This document shows, in pieces, positions 1 to 8,519 of a stretch of DNA of 64,000 nucleotides; position 1 is the stretch's first letter; every line of letters starts with the position of its first letter. This DNA is from Bacteroidales bacterium (GTDB taxonomy: Bacteria > Bacteroidota > Bacteroidia > Bacteroidales > Muribaculaceae), in assembly GCA_015060975.1 (NCBI GenBank), contig SUXI01000002.1, positions 204,318-268,317 on the forward strand. Direction: 5' to 3'. Under the pieces are notes generated by a model that did not search any database, was not told the DNA's origin, and worked only from the letters and a program-made list of their open reading frames with translations. Both the position numbers and the translations under genes were made by a program.

Positions 1-1419
1 GAAAGTTGAGAACTTAGCACCTGAGATTACCAATGGGAACGGAGGAGTTGCAGCGGTAGCTTTGGTAGCATCGGTATAGATATCGCTATCTCTGAAACGC
101 AAGATTACGTTACCAGAGTAGTTTTTACCCCACCACCAAACACCTTTGCTGTCTTTATAAAGACCTGCAGAGATAGCACCATAGGCAAGAGGACGGTTAT
201 AGTAAGGAATCAAGTCGTTTTTAGCAACATAGCTTGAACGCATGAGCGTGCTACCAACAAGACCGTTTTCTTGAACAAGACCGCGTTCGGTTTGCAATAT
301 TTTAGAGAAACCTTGGTTACGGTCGTTGTAATAGATGTAACCGTCAGAACCCATGTGACCTTGGAATGGGTCGGAGAATGCAGGACCACCAACGTTAGAG
401 ATCACATTGTTCACGTTTGTACCGTCAACACGCATTGCCACGATGCGACCATCACCAAGCACACCTGCTTCGTCGTTAACATAATAGTATTGTTTACCTG
501 CGTCGAGGATGTAAATCCATTGGTCGGTTGATGTAGTTGTTTCACCTGTTTCTTCATCGGTTGTTGAAACAGTAGCTTGACTATAAAGCAAGTTAAATGG
601 ATTTTCACCTGCGTTTACACCCATGTCGTAGGGATAAATCTTAGTTCCTGAAGGAAGCAATGATTCATCGACAAGTTTGAGGGCTTTGATGTTACCACCC
701 ACTTGCGCATAATACAATGTAGGAGCTTCGATGGGTGAAGCAACTTGAACATTAAATGAAGCTTGGTCGAGAGAACGTTCTTCGGCACCACCTTTGTCAA
801 ATACCGCGTCAACATAAACTGTTTGCGAACCGATGTGGCTGAATGTCACACCCGCAGGAACATCAACATTTCCGGCAGCATCACTTGTTGCAGTAATTTT
901 GTTACCCGGAATAGGATTTCCGTTTTGTTTAGCACCTTCGGGGAAAGTCCAAGTATATTCAACAATTTTATTTTCGGGGTTAGGGAGACGCAAACCGAAG
1001 TCAACCGATACATTGTTGATTTCAAGGATTGAGTCGCTTTGAGAAGCCACCGAAATAATAGGCACGATGTCGTAAATGAGGATAGGATAAGTGCGAGTAC
1101 CCCATTCACCAACAGTCAATGAAACATTATACTTGCCGGCTTTTTTATATTTGTGAGTGGGGTTAGCCACTGTTGAAGTTTCACCGTCACCGAAATCCCA
1201 TGAAATTTCACCTTCCTTGGCAGAAATGTTGTTGAACTGGATAGTTGATACAACATAATAGTCCAAAGGATAAAGAGTAGTATCACCTGTAGGCGCTACA
1301 TTGTAGGTGAAATCGACATCCGGATTGGGGAATGTGTGGATTGTTGGGTCTTGGTCAACACATGCCGACATTGCAAACACTAAGAGTGCAAGAAGACCTA
1401 ATTTATTTAAAAATTTCAT
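1..1419 (-). CDS. PKD-domain lipoprotein of a SusCD locus, 3' end beyond the window
   Basis: The frame is open from an ATG at 1419 to the left edge (473 codons, no stop), so the C-terminus is missing. The signal peptide ends in a lipobox with Cys20, followed by VDQD. Residues about 60-105 form a PKD-like fold with the typical WDFGDGE motif and a YKKAGKYNVSLTV strand. The remainder, with repeated aromatic and Gly/Asp-rich strands, looks like a beta-propeller or beta-sandwich binding region, which is inference. It starts 18 bases after the stop of the lipoprotein gene 1438-2580 and is the fourth gene of the susC operon. Such proteins usually sit on the outer surface as glycan-binding or accessory lipoproteins; the ligand cannot be told from the sequence. 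Confidence 0.85.
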   Translation of the reverse strand, partial: MKFLNKLGLLALLVFAMSACVDQDPTIHTFPNPDVDFTYNVAPTGDTTLYPLDYYVVSTIQFNNISAKEGEISWDFGDGETSTVANPTHKYKKAGKYNVSLTVGEWGTRTYPILIYDIVPIISVASQSDSILEINNVSVDFGLRLPNPENKIVEYTWTFPEGAKQNGNPIPGNKITATSDAAGNVDVPAGVTFSHIGSQTVYVDAVFDKGGAEERSLDQASFNVQVASPIEAPTLYYAQVGGNIKALKLVDESLLPSGTKIYPYDMGVNAGENPFNLLYSQATVSTTDEETGETTTSTDQWIYILDAGKQYYYVNDEAGVLGDGRIVAMRVDGTNVNNVISNVGGPAFSDPFQGHMGSDGYIYYNDRNQGFSKILQTERGLVQENGLVGSTLMRSSYVAKNDLIPYYNRPLAYGAISAGLYKDSKGVWWWGKNYSGNVILRFRDSDIYTDATKATAATPPFPLVISGAKFSTF

Positions 1420-1437
1420 AATCTTTAATCTTTAATA

Positions 1438-2580
1438 TTAGTTAACTTCTATAGAATATGATGTGTGAGCCACACCCACATTTCCTTCTGTGTCAAATAC
1501 GCGGAAGTTTGCGTCGAGTTTGTATTTGCGTTTGAAAATGATAGCATAACCATCGGCACCACCGTTAATCCAACGAGTGAAAGGAATGATAGTCAACATT
1601 TCGGCAAACGCAGGAATATATTCGGGACGAACAGTTGAAACAACCGCACCTTTATCATCTTCAAAACGGCTGAACACCCAAGGAGATGATTCATAAACAG
1701 GATATACACGAACTGTAGTATCGGCAGCCAACACATTTGTACCATCGGCAAGGGTTGTGGTCACATCCATTGCCACTTCGTTATAAACAGTCACACTATC
1801 AACGATTGTTGGATAGTAATAACCAACGATTTCGGCAGGAGTGTTTTGTTTTTTAGTGTTGTCATAGTCATACCAACGAGTTGACTTGTCGGTTACACCT
1901 GCTTGAGCATCGGCAGGGTCGTAAGCGATGTCGGTAGGAAGATTGACATTGAACACTTTGTTGATAGAATCGACATACTCGTTGCTGAACTCGTAGTTCA
2001 TATACACGTTACGCAAGTTTGAGTAATAAGAGTCGGTAATCAACATTTCACCCACTTCTTCACAAAACTCTACGTCAAACCCAGCAGGGATGTAAGCGTT
2101 GTAATTCTTATCTTCACTTGCGCCCCAAGTTTTAGGAGTATTCCAGTTGATAGGAGTGAGAGTTTCAGAAACAGGCACCTCGCCATTAAGAATCCATTGA
2201 TAACCCGACCATTTCAAATCGTACATAGTTGTATCATGCTCAAACTTAACGATTGATTGGTTGGTGCGAACGGTATCTGATGTTGTGTATGATTTAGTGT
2301 ATGAAAAACCGCCGAGCTTAGCAGATGCTTCACCTTGGTCTTCGCGCACTACATTATACCACACTTCAGAGTGCGATGGAGTGTGTCCATCTTCGGTGTA
2401 GTATTGACCTTTGAAACTGAATGATTCACCGGCCTTGCACACAGTTGAACCAACTTCCCAATAACAAGTGGGAACACGTTGGCCAATTTGTGATATATCA
2501 GCGATAGGGTCGTTTTTTTCACAAGAAGTGAAGGCAACAAGCCCCATTGCTATAAGTCCTAATTTATATTGTAGTTTCAT
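1438..2580 (-). CDS. SusE/F-position surface lipoprotein
   Basis: This 380-residue protein has a lipoprotein signal peptide with Cys20 followed by EKND, an acidic start typical of surface-exported Bacteroidetes lipoproteins. I do not recognise a named family. The body is rich in aromatic residues, Thr and Asp and looks like all-beta domains; a short Ig-like strand pattern closes the C-terminus (GNVGVAHTSYSIEVN). It lies 38 bases downstream of susD and 18 bases upstream of the PKD lipoprotein, the slot where SusE/SusF-like glycan-binding proteins are usually found. Binding of the same ligand as the SusCD pair is inference from position only. Confidence 0.8.
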   Translation of the reverse strand: MKLQYKLGLIAMGLVAFTSCEKNDPIADISQIGQRVPTCYWEVGSTVCKAGESFSFKGQYYTEDGHTPSHSEVWYNVVREDQGEASAKLGGFSYTKSYTTSDTVRTNQSIVKFEHDTTMYDLKWSGYQWILNGEVPVSETLTPINWNTPKTWGASEDKNYNAYIPAGFDVEFCEEVGEMLITDSYYSNLRNVYMNYEFSNEYVDSINKVFNVNLPTDIAYDPADAQAGVTDKSTRWYDYDNTKKQNTPAEIVGYYYPTIVDSVTVYNEVAMDVTTTLADGTNVLAADTTVRVYPVYESSPWVFSRFEDDKGAVVSTVRPEYIPAFAEMLTIIPFTRWINGGADGYAIIFKRKYKLDANFRVFDTEGNVGVAHTSYSIEVN

Positions 2581-2618
2581 ATTCTTTTTATAATTTGTTG
2601 TGTTTATAAACTCTAAGA

Positions 2619-4520
2619 TTATTCGGCAGTCAATGAAGTGCGGTTAGATTCTGCCCAAATCATAGGCTTTTGCAACCACCTGAAGTCTTTGTATGCCCCC
2701 ACACGACGCACTTCGGCTTCGTTGTAAATATCTTCGGTTTGAGGGTCATAGTTAAGACGTTGAATCCAAGTTGTTTCTTTTTGTTCGTCGGTCAAACCGT
2801 CAACCCAATAAGCTGAGTAGAGGTTGTAGGGACGACGCAAAGTAGGATAAACGATTTCACCACCTTTGAATGTAGTACCGTTACGACGGTTGCTATATTT
2901 GTAGCGACGCATATCGGTCCATTGTTCGGGTTGCATATACATCGCAATCCATTTTTGTTGCATCAAGTCAGAAAGGCTGAATGTTTCGGGGTTGAAGAAG
3001 AAACGTTCATTGTTGATTTCGCTAACTGCTTTTGAAGTATATGATTTTATTGATTCCTTACCGGTAGCACTTACATTTTTATATTCAACAGTAGTTTCTT
3101 CGTTGTTTAAGAACGCACCGACAAAAGCTTGGAAACGCGCGCGGTCGATTTCTTTAGCATTATCGTCTTCACCCGGTTCAATAGCCGAATTGTGGTATCC
3201 GGGATATCCACCGTTGCGATTGATGTAATCTTCGAGGTGACGTTGGATATTCATTTCGGTAGCTTCTTTTGCAAGAGCGCAAGCAACTGTTTTGTTACCT
3301 TTCCAGTATTCAGCTTCAGCTTTGATGAAGTAAAGTTCTTCCATAGTGAAGATACAGTTGTAGGCATCGGTTGCACCAGCGTAAGCACCTGCAAACAAAT
3401 CGGGATAGTTGGCTTGTTTGAAAGAAGAACCAGCACCGATATTGTTTTCCAAGAAACGAATCATAACTTTGTTAGCAGTAGCACCTGCATAAGCCGGACC
3501 TGAAGTTGGTTTCATGAGAAGCATGATGCGAGGGTCATTACCAAAACCGTTATATTTACGTTCGCTATATGTACCTTGGAAGTTTTTGTCGCCAGGAGCA
3601 GAAACACCAAGCATATCTTGAACAAAATATTTAGAAGGAACAGCAGAAGTCAAAAGGTTGTCGCGAGATTCCCAAGAGTTGATTTTGGGCTGAGCCGAGC
3701 TCCAAGGACAGCTTAATGTACCTGCACCACCATCAAATTTATAACGGGGCTCGTTACCAAACCATGTTCCATATCTCAAGTTGCCACTGCGCCATGTGTT
3801 GATAGCAGCATCGGCGTTAGCGATGATTTCATCACATTTTGAGAGGTCAACGTTAGGAATGTTACGAAGAAGGATACGAGCTTTGATTGCATATACAAGA
3901 CCTTTCCACATGTTAAGGTCACCGGCATATACACGGTCTTGAGTAACATCGATAACTTTGTCACCTTCACCTGTATAGCTTTCGTAAGCAGCGATCAAGG
4001 CATCAGCTTCTTTAAGCATCCAGTCATAGATAAATGATTGGTCTTCATAACGCGGAGTCTTAGCAACGTATGCAGTACCACCTGCTTCGGGGTGCATAGG
4101 CATAGGACCGAAAGTGTCGGTAGTCATTTGAGCCGACATCAAATAGATAGTACGACCAATCAAGTCATAGTTTGAAGTACCGGTCAAGTTCATAACCGAA
4201 CGAACATTGGCACCGATATCATAGTAGTGACGACGCCATTGTGGGTGACGGTTGATGTTCAAGAATTCCCAACCTTGCTTGTAGGGATAAGAGCCTGTTT
4301 GGCTTTTACCCATTGTAGTCAAACATTGAGATAGGTAGATATTATATTCGGAATGGTCATATACGATTTGTTGCGCATAGAACACAATAACAGGTAGTGC
4401 TTGGTCGGGAGTATTGTCATGAGCACGGTCATAGTTGATATTATCTTCGAGAATATCTTCACAACCGGTCAATGCGAGTCCAAGCAATAATGACAATGAT
4501 ATTGTTTTTAATTTATTCAT
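2619..4520 (-). CDS. SusD/RagB family outer-membrane nutrient-binding lipoprotein
   Basis: This 633-residue protein has a signal peptide with Cys20 followed by EDILED, which marks a surface lipoprotein. The N-terminal half is helical and TPR-like with the SusD-type QxMTTDTFGPMP region (about residues 130-150). The C-terminal half carries the FxFNPETFSLSDLMQQKWIAMYMQPEQ segment, also typical of SusD-like proteins, in particular the SusD-like_2 branch. SusD proteins form a lid over the SusC barrel and capture the nutrient. It starts 12 bases after the susC stop, so the two are certainly co-transcribed. The substrate is not identifiable: no glycoside hydrolase, protease or sulfatase lies in the visible part of the locus. 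Confidence 0.93.
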   Translation of the reverse strand: MNKLKTISLSLLLGLALTGCEDILEDNINYDRAHDNTPDQALPVIVFYAQQIVYDHSEYNIYLSQCLTTMGKSQTGSYPYKQGWEFLNINRHPQWRRHYYDIGANVRSVMNLTGTSNYDLIGRTIYLMSAQMTTDTFGPMPMHPEAGGTAYVAKTPRYEDQSFIYDWMLKEADALIAAYESYTGEGDKVIDVTQDRVYAGDLNMWKGLVYAIKARILLRNIPNVDLSKCDEIIANADAAINTWRSGNLRYGTWFGNEPRYKFDGGAGTLSCPWSSAQPKINSWESRDNLLTSAVPSKYFVQDMLGVSAPGDKNFQGTYSERKYNGFGNDPRIMLLMKPTSGPAYAGATANKVMIRFLENNIGAGSSFKQANYPDLFAGAYAGATDAYNCIFTMEELYFIKAEAEYWKGNKTVACALAKEATEMNIQRHLEDYINRNGGYPGYHNSAIEPGEDDNAKEIDRARFQAFVGAFLNNEETTVEYKNVSATGKESIKSYTSKAVSEINNERFFFNPETFSLSDLMQQKWIAMYMQPEQWTDMRRYKYSNRRNGTTFKGGEIVYPTLRRPYNLYSAYWVDGLTDEQKETTWIQRLNYDPQTEDIYNEAEVRRVGAYKDFRWLQKPMIWAESNRTSLTAE

Positions 4521-4532
4521 AGCTCTTTTTTA

Positions 4533-7500
4533 TTAGAAAGTTAAGTTAACATTGAAGTTGAAGCTACGAGTTGAGGGAACGCTGTTGTTGTCGATACCCA
4601 TTGAACCGGCACCACCGGTTGCAGCAGGCATAACCTGAGGATCAGCTCCGGTGTATTTGGTTAATAGAAGGAGGTTGCGACCAGTCAAAGAAGCGCGGAG
4701 ACCCTTGATAGGGTTCTTAGAACCGAGTTTCTTCATGAGTTTACCAAAGTCATAACCTACAGTCACATAGCTCAAACGAATGTAAGAACCATCTTCGATG
4801 AAGTTAGATGGGATAGCCAAGTAGTTGGTGTATGTTTGAGAGTCGAGGATGATAGGAGTAGTATTTTTACTATAAGTTCCATCACCATTAGCAACAACAC
4901 CATTGATAACGATTTCGCGGTTGCGATATTTAGCGAGATATTCGCTCATACCATTAGAGAATAGTCCATAACCGGTGTAGTTGTAAACATCACCACCAAT
5001 GCGGCCATCAACCAAGAAAGAAAGAGAAAGGTCTTTCCAAGTGAAAGTAGAACCTACACCAATGAGGAAGTCGGGTTCACGGTCACCTAACCAGTTGTTT
5101 TTGTTAGCAGAGATAGTAGGATAACCATTTTCGTCACAAACGATATCACCAGATTCGGTGCGAACATAGTCTTTACCAACCATAGCAGTAGTAGAACCGC
5201 CTACGTTTGAAGAACAATAGAAGTCGTTACCAAGTTGAAGACCGAGGTATTCATTTTGTCCGTCGGGAAGGTCGCGAAGACGTCCGCGGTTGAATGAGAA
5301 GTTTGCATTAGCAGTCCAAGTGAAGTCACCACCTTTAAGGATGTCTTGCGCAAGAGTTGCTTCGATACCGTAGTTTTCGATAGAACCGCTATTGAATGTT
5401 TGAAGAATCACACCGGCAGAAGGAGACACACGCATAGTGATGATTTGGTTGTCAACAGTTGTAGAATAATAAGCTACGTCTAAACGAGTGCGATCGCGGA
5501 AGAAACGCAAGTCGGCACCAATTTCCCAAGAGCTTGTCATTTCGGGTTCGAGGTATGTAGCAGAAGAAACTTCGGCAGCGATACCGTAACCACCATCGGG
5601 GAATGTTGACCATTGTTTGAAGTTTTTAGCAAACAAATAGTTAGGAGCGTCTTTACCTACTTTAGCCCAGTTACCACGGATTTTACCATAAGAGAACCAA
5701 TCGTTTTTGAGATTGAAAAGTTCAGAGAAGATAACACCGGCAGTTACTGAAGGATAGAAGTAAACAGGGTCACATTGTACCAATGAAGAAGAACCGTCAA
5801 CACGACCTGTCACTGATAATTGCGCCATACCTTTGTAGTCAAAACGAATTTCACCGAAGTAACCGAATTTATTCTTTTCGGTGTGGTATAGAGAGAAGTT
5901 TGAAAGTTCAAGACGATCGGGATTTAGGTTTTGGAATGAATAGAATTCGCCACCCAATACGAAATCATAGCCATACATGTTGGCAGAATAGCTCTTTGTT
6001 TCAGAGTATTCACCACCGAGGAAGAAGTTAAAGTTGAAGTTGTCGTTTAACTTCCACGCATAGTTGGCATTTAGTTGAGCAGTGAGACGTTCGCTGCGAG
6101 AAGGAGAGAAAGTGTAGTCGCCGTTGCGAGCAGCGAGGTCGAGTTGTTCACCATCGCTAAGCGGACCATTAAATTCGCTCAAGTCGGAAGAGAAGCGAGG
6201 AACAGAATATCCATCGAGAGAAGAGAAACCTTTGTCGTAACCCACTTTTGCAGTGAACACCAAATTTTTGATTGGCTCGTAAGAGATAGAGCCATTGATA
6301 ATCACACGAGTGCCTTGTGTTTGAGATTTATCCATGTAACGACCATAGTAGGGAGAAGTTGTAGCGCCAAGGCGTTGAGCATTGGTGAGTTCGTCCCATG
6401 CATCGTAACGGTTTGACCAATTGGGAAGACCATCAGCTGTTTTGTAGTCAGCCATATTACGGTTGATAGACCATCCATAAACAGTTGACATTGAGTTACC
6501 GAAACCGCGTGATTTAGTGTCGATGAAGTTTGTTGACAAAGACATCTTTATTTGTTCAGATGGTTTGAACTCACCTTTTACATACACACCAAGACGATTT
6601 TTATAGTCTTCGGGAACAACACCTTCGTTGTTCATGTAGTTAGCAGAAGCGTATGCAGAGTATTTTTCATTACCACCAGAGATAGAGAGGTCATACTTTT
6701 GCATGAAACCTGTTCCAAGGAATTCACCCACGTTGTCATAAAGTTGTTCTTCGGGTTTAGCGATAGGACCCCAACCGCCGGCACCATTGGTAACATAAAT
6801 ACCGCTACCACCACCTACATATTTATTTTGTAGTTTTGGAGTGCGAGCAACTTCTGAGATTTCCCAGCCACCTGATGCGGTAACTGTAATAGCGCCTTCT
6901 TTACCGCTCTTAGTAGTAATCAAGATAACACCGTTGGCACCTTCTTGACCGTAAAGAGCAGATGCAGCAGCACCTTTCAACACCGACATTGTTTCGATAT
7001 CGCTTGGGTTGATGTCGGCAGCAGAAGAAGCACCACCGCGCACAGGCATACCGTCGATAACGAACAAAGGCTCGTTGCTTTGACCAGAGTTGATAGAAGA
7101 AATTGCACGTACCACGATTTGAGAAGCCGAGTTAGGCGAACCACCGGCCATTGATACTTGCACACCCGAAACTTTACCTTGCAAGCCGTTAACGAAGTTG
7201 GCAGATTGACCTGCAGTAACTTCATCACTGTTCAAAGATTGAACGGCAAAGTTAAGTTTCTTCTTTTCTTGGGTTTGACCCATCGCAGTAACGACGATTT
7301 CACCCAACACTTCGGAGTCTTCTTGCATCGTTACATTGATGACACTTTGACTCCCCACGGTAATACGTTGAGGTTTCATACCCACGTAACTGAAGTTCAA
7401 AACGGCTTTGTCGTTAGGAACTTCGATCGAATAATTTCCGTCAAAGTCAGTATCTGTACCGGTTGTAGTTCCTTTCACCATAACCGATACGCCAATTAAT

Positions 7501-7598
7501 GGCTCACCGGTAGCGTCAGTAACTGTACCAGTTACAGTGCGAGCAAAACCCACTACTGCAAAGAGGGAAAATAACAGAAGCAATAACTGTTTTTTCAT
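4533..7598 (-). CDS. SusC/RagA family TonB-dependent outer-membrane transporter
   Basis: I chose the ATG at 7598 because it begins a clean signal peptide (MKKQLLLLLFSLFAVVGFA); the frame stays open 15 codons further upstream but that extension would bury the signal peptide. The 1021-residue protein has the expected order: a carboxypeptidase-regulatory-like beta domain (about 22-95), a TonB-box segment (GEIVVTAMGQ), a plug domain with VIDGMPVRG and SVLKGAAASALYGQEGANG, then a long beta-barrel ending in NFNVNLTF with a terminal Phe. It imports a SusD-captured ligand into the periplasm using TonB-ExbBD energy; candidate energising genes lie at 41.6-43.6 kb. Codons are strongly biased to GGT, GCT and AAC, suggesting high expression. 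Confidence 0.95.
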   Translation of the reverse strand: MKKQLLLLLFSLFAVVGFARTVTGTVTDATGEPLIGVSVMVKGTTTGTDTDFDGNYSIEVPNDKAVLNFSYVGMKPQRITVGSQSVINVTMQEDSEVLGEIVVTAMGQTQEKKKLNFAVQSLNSDEVTAGQSANFVNGLQGKVSGVQVSMAGGSPNSASQIVVRAISSINSGQSNEPLFVIDGMPVRGGASSAADINPSDIETMSVLKGAAASALYGQEGANGVILITTKSGKEGAITVTASGGWEISEVARTPKLQNKYVGGGSGIYVTNGAGGWGPIAKPEEQLYDNVGEFLGTGFMQKYDLSISGGNEKYSAYASANYMNNEGVVPEDYKNRLGVYVKGEFKPSEQIKMSLSTNFIDTKSRGFGNSMSTVYGWSINRNMADYKTADGLPNWSNRYDAWDELTNAQRLGATTSPYYGRYMDKSQTQGTRVIINGSISYEPIKNLVFTAKVGYDKGFSSLDGYSVPRFSSDLSEFNGPLSDGEQLDLAARNGDYTFSPSRSERLTAQLNANYAWKLNDNFNFNFFLGGEYSETKSYSANMYGYDFVLGGEFYSFQNLNPDRLELSNFSLYHTEKNKFGYFGEIRFDYKGMAQLSVTGRVDGSSSLVQCDPVYFYPSVTAGVIFSELFNLKNDWFSYGKIRGNWAKVGKDAPNYLFAKNFKQWSTFPDGGYGIAAEVSSATYLEPEMTSSWEIGADLRFFRDRTRLDVAYYSTTVDNQIITMRVSPSAGVILQTFNSGSIENYGIEATLAQDILKGGDFTWTANANFSFNRGRLRDLPDGQNEYLGLQLGNDFYCSSNVGGSTTAMVGKDYVRTESGDIVCDENGYPTISANKNNWLGDREPDFLIGVGSTFTWKDLSLSFLVDGRIGGDVYNYTGYGLFSNGMSEYLAKYRNREIVINGVVANGDGTYSKNTTPIILDSQTYTNYLAIPSNFIEDGSYIRLSYVTVGYDFGKLMKKLGSKNPIKGLRASLTGRNLLLLTKYTGADPQVMPAATGGAGSMGIDNNSVPSTRSFNFNVNLTF

Positions 7599-8031
7599 AA
7601 TTACTTTAATTTGTTTATATTCAAGGTTATTTATCACTTGCAAATTTTAACACATTCAACTGCAATTATCATCAACCAATATACAATAAGAGCAGTCAAC
7701 TTTTCACATTTAATTAATATTCTAAGCATCAATTTATTAACCAAAATATCGTATTTTCAACAGACATCATGGTTTTTTAAGCCACGGGCTATAAATCAGT
7801 TAGTTATATAAATTTCAATGCAAAAAACACCACCAACCGACACTTCGGTTTATGCGGTATTTCACACAAAGCTACCACATTTTTTTAGATTAGAGATATA
7901 TTGTTATATTTTATTTAGCATATTTTATATTTCTATATCTTTTTTCACATTTCGACAATTAAATGTGAAAATGATTAGTTAATATGCGATTTAAACATCA
8001 TAACCAACATTACACATTATTATATATGAAG
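7599..8031 (-). other. Long AT-rich gene-free leader between cdd and susC
   Basis: No credible gene lies here. The only structured parts are a perfect 6-base-pair hairpin with a 4-base loop at 7835-7850 (AACCGA/TCGGTT) and a minus-strand promoter-like box at 7867-7874. Read on the minus strand, the hairpin is followed eight bases later by six T residues, so it could act as a weak terminator for cdd or as a leader hairpin ahead of susC. The remaining sequence is very AT-rich and I see nothing else in it. Confidence 0.5.
7867..7874 (-). promoter_or_regulatory. Candidate -7 promoter box for the susC operon
   Basis: Read on the minus strand the bases are TAGCTTTG, matching the Bacteroidetes TAnnTTTG box. 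It would give a leader of about 260 bases before susC that starts with the 7835-7850 hairpin. No clear upstream TTTG element is present at the usual distance, so the call is weak. Confidence 0.35.
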
Positions 8032-8505
8032 TCATAAATGAGAGAACGACAACGGCAAAAGGTCGCTTATTGAAGATATTATATGTATGTACTCTTTCCC
8101 TACAAGCAGAACCTTTATTTTGCTGTTGAAAAGATTTTCATATTCCAATAACGCTTGCCGGCAATTTCCGCATGGAGATATGGGCTGAGACAGTTCTTCA
8201 CCATCGGAATGAAAAGCCGCAATAGCAATGGTTACGAATTTATCATCGGGGAAATGAGCATGAGCATAAAAAGCAGCCACCCTTTCGGCGCAGGTGCCCG
8301 ATGGGTATGCCACATTTTCCTGATTGGCTCCGGTGACAATTTTACCACTACTCAACAATATCGCCGCACCTACCGAGAAATTGCTATATGGGGCGTATGC
8401 TTGCGCTGATATTCGACGCGCTTCATCGATTAATTGCCGTTCCACAGCCGGCACCTCCTCATATTTCGCAATTAAAACGGGGGTTGTGATATTGAGTTGC
8501 TTCAT
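8032..8505 (-). CDS. cdd: Cytidine deaminase
   Basis: This 157-residue enzyme hydrolyses cytidine and deoxycytidine to uridine and deoxyuridine in pyrimidine salvage. The zinc-site residues of the small homotetrameric class are visible: Cys72-Ala-Glu74 (TCAERVA), where Glu is the proton shuttle, and PCGNC with Cys112 and Cys115. I chose the ATG at 8505, 14 bases after the ATPase stop; an open extension upstream would overlap the ATPase gene. It is the last gene of a minus-strand run with the ATPase, pyrC and a glycosyltransferase. Nearness to pyrC gives the run a loose pyrimidine theme. Confidence 0.93.
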   Translation of the reverse strand: MKQLNITTPVLIAKYEEVPAVERQLIDEARRISAQAYAPYSNFSVGAAILLSSGKIVTGANQENVAYPSGTCAERVAAFYAHAHFPDDKFVTIAIAAFHSDGEELSQPISPCGNCRQALLEYENLFNSKIKVLLVGKEYIHIISSISDLLPLSFSHL

Positions 8506-8519
8506 ATTTTGCAATTGCG

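Noticed and set aside
6075..7499. Plus-strand frames of about 100 residues inside susC
   Set aside because: They are shadows of the strongly biased susC codons, without starts, promoters or family patterns.
7835..7850. Hairpin as a certain cdd terminator
   Set aside because: It lies about 180 bases after the cdd stop and its T-run is eight bases away, so a terminator role is not secure.
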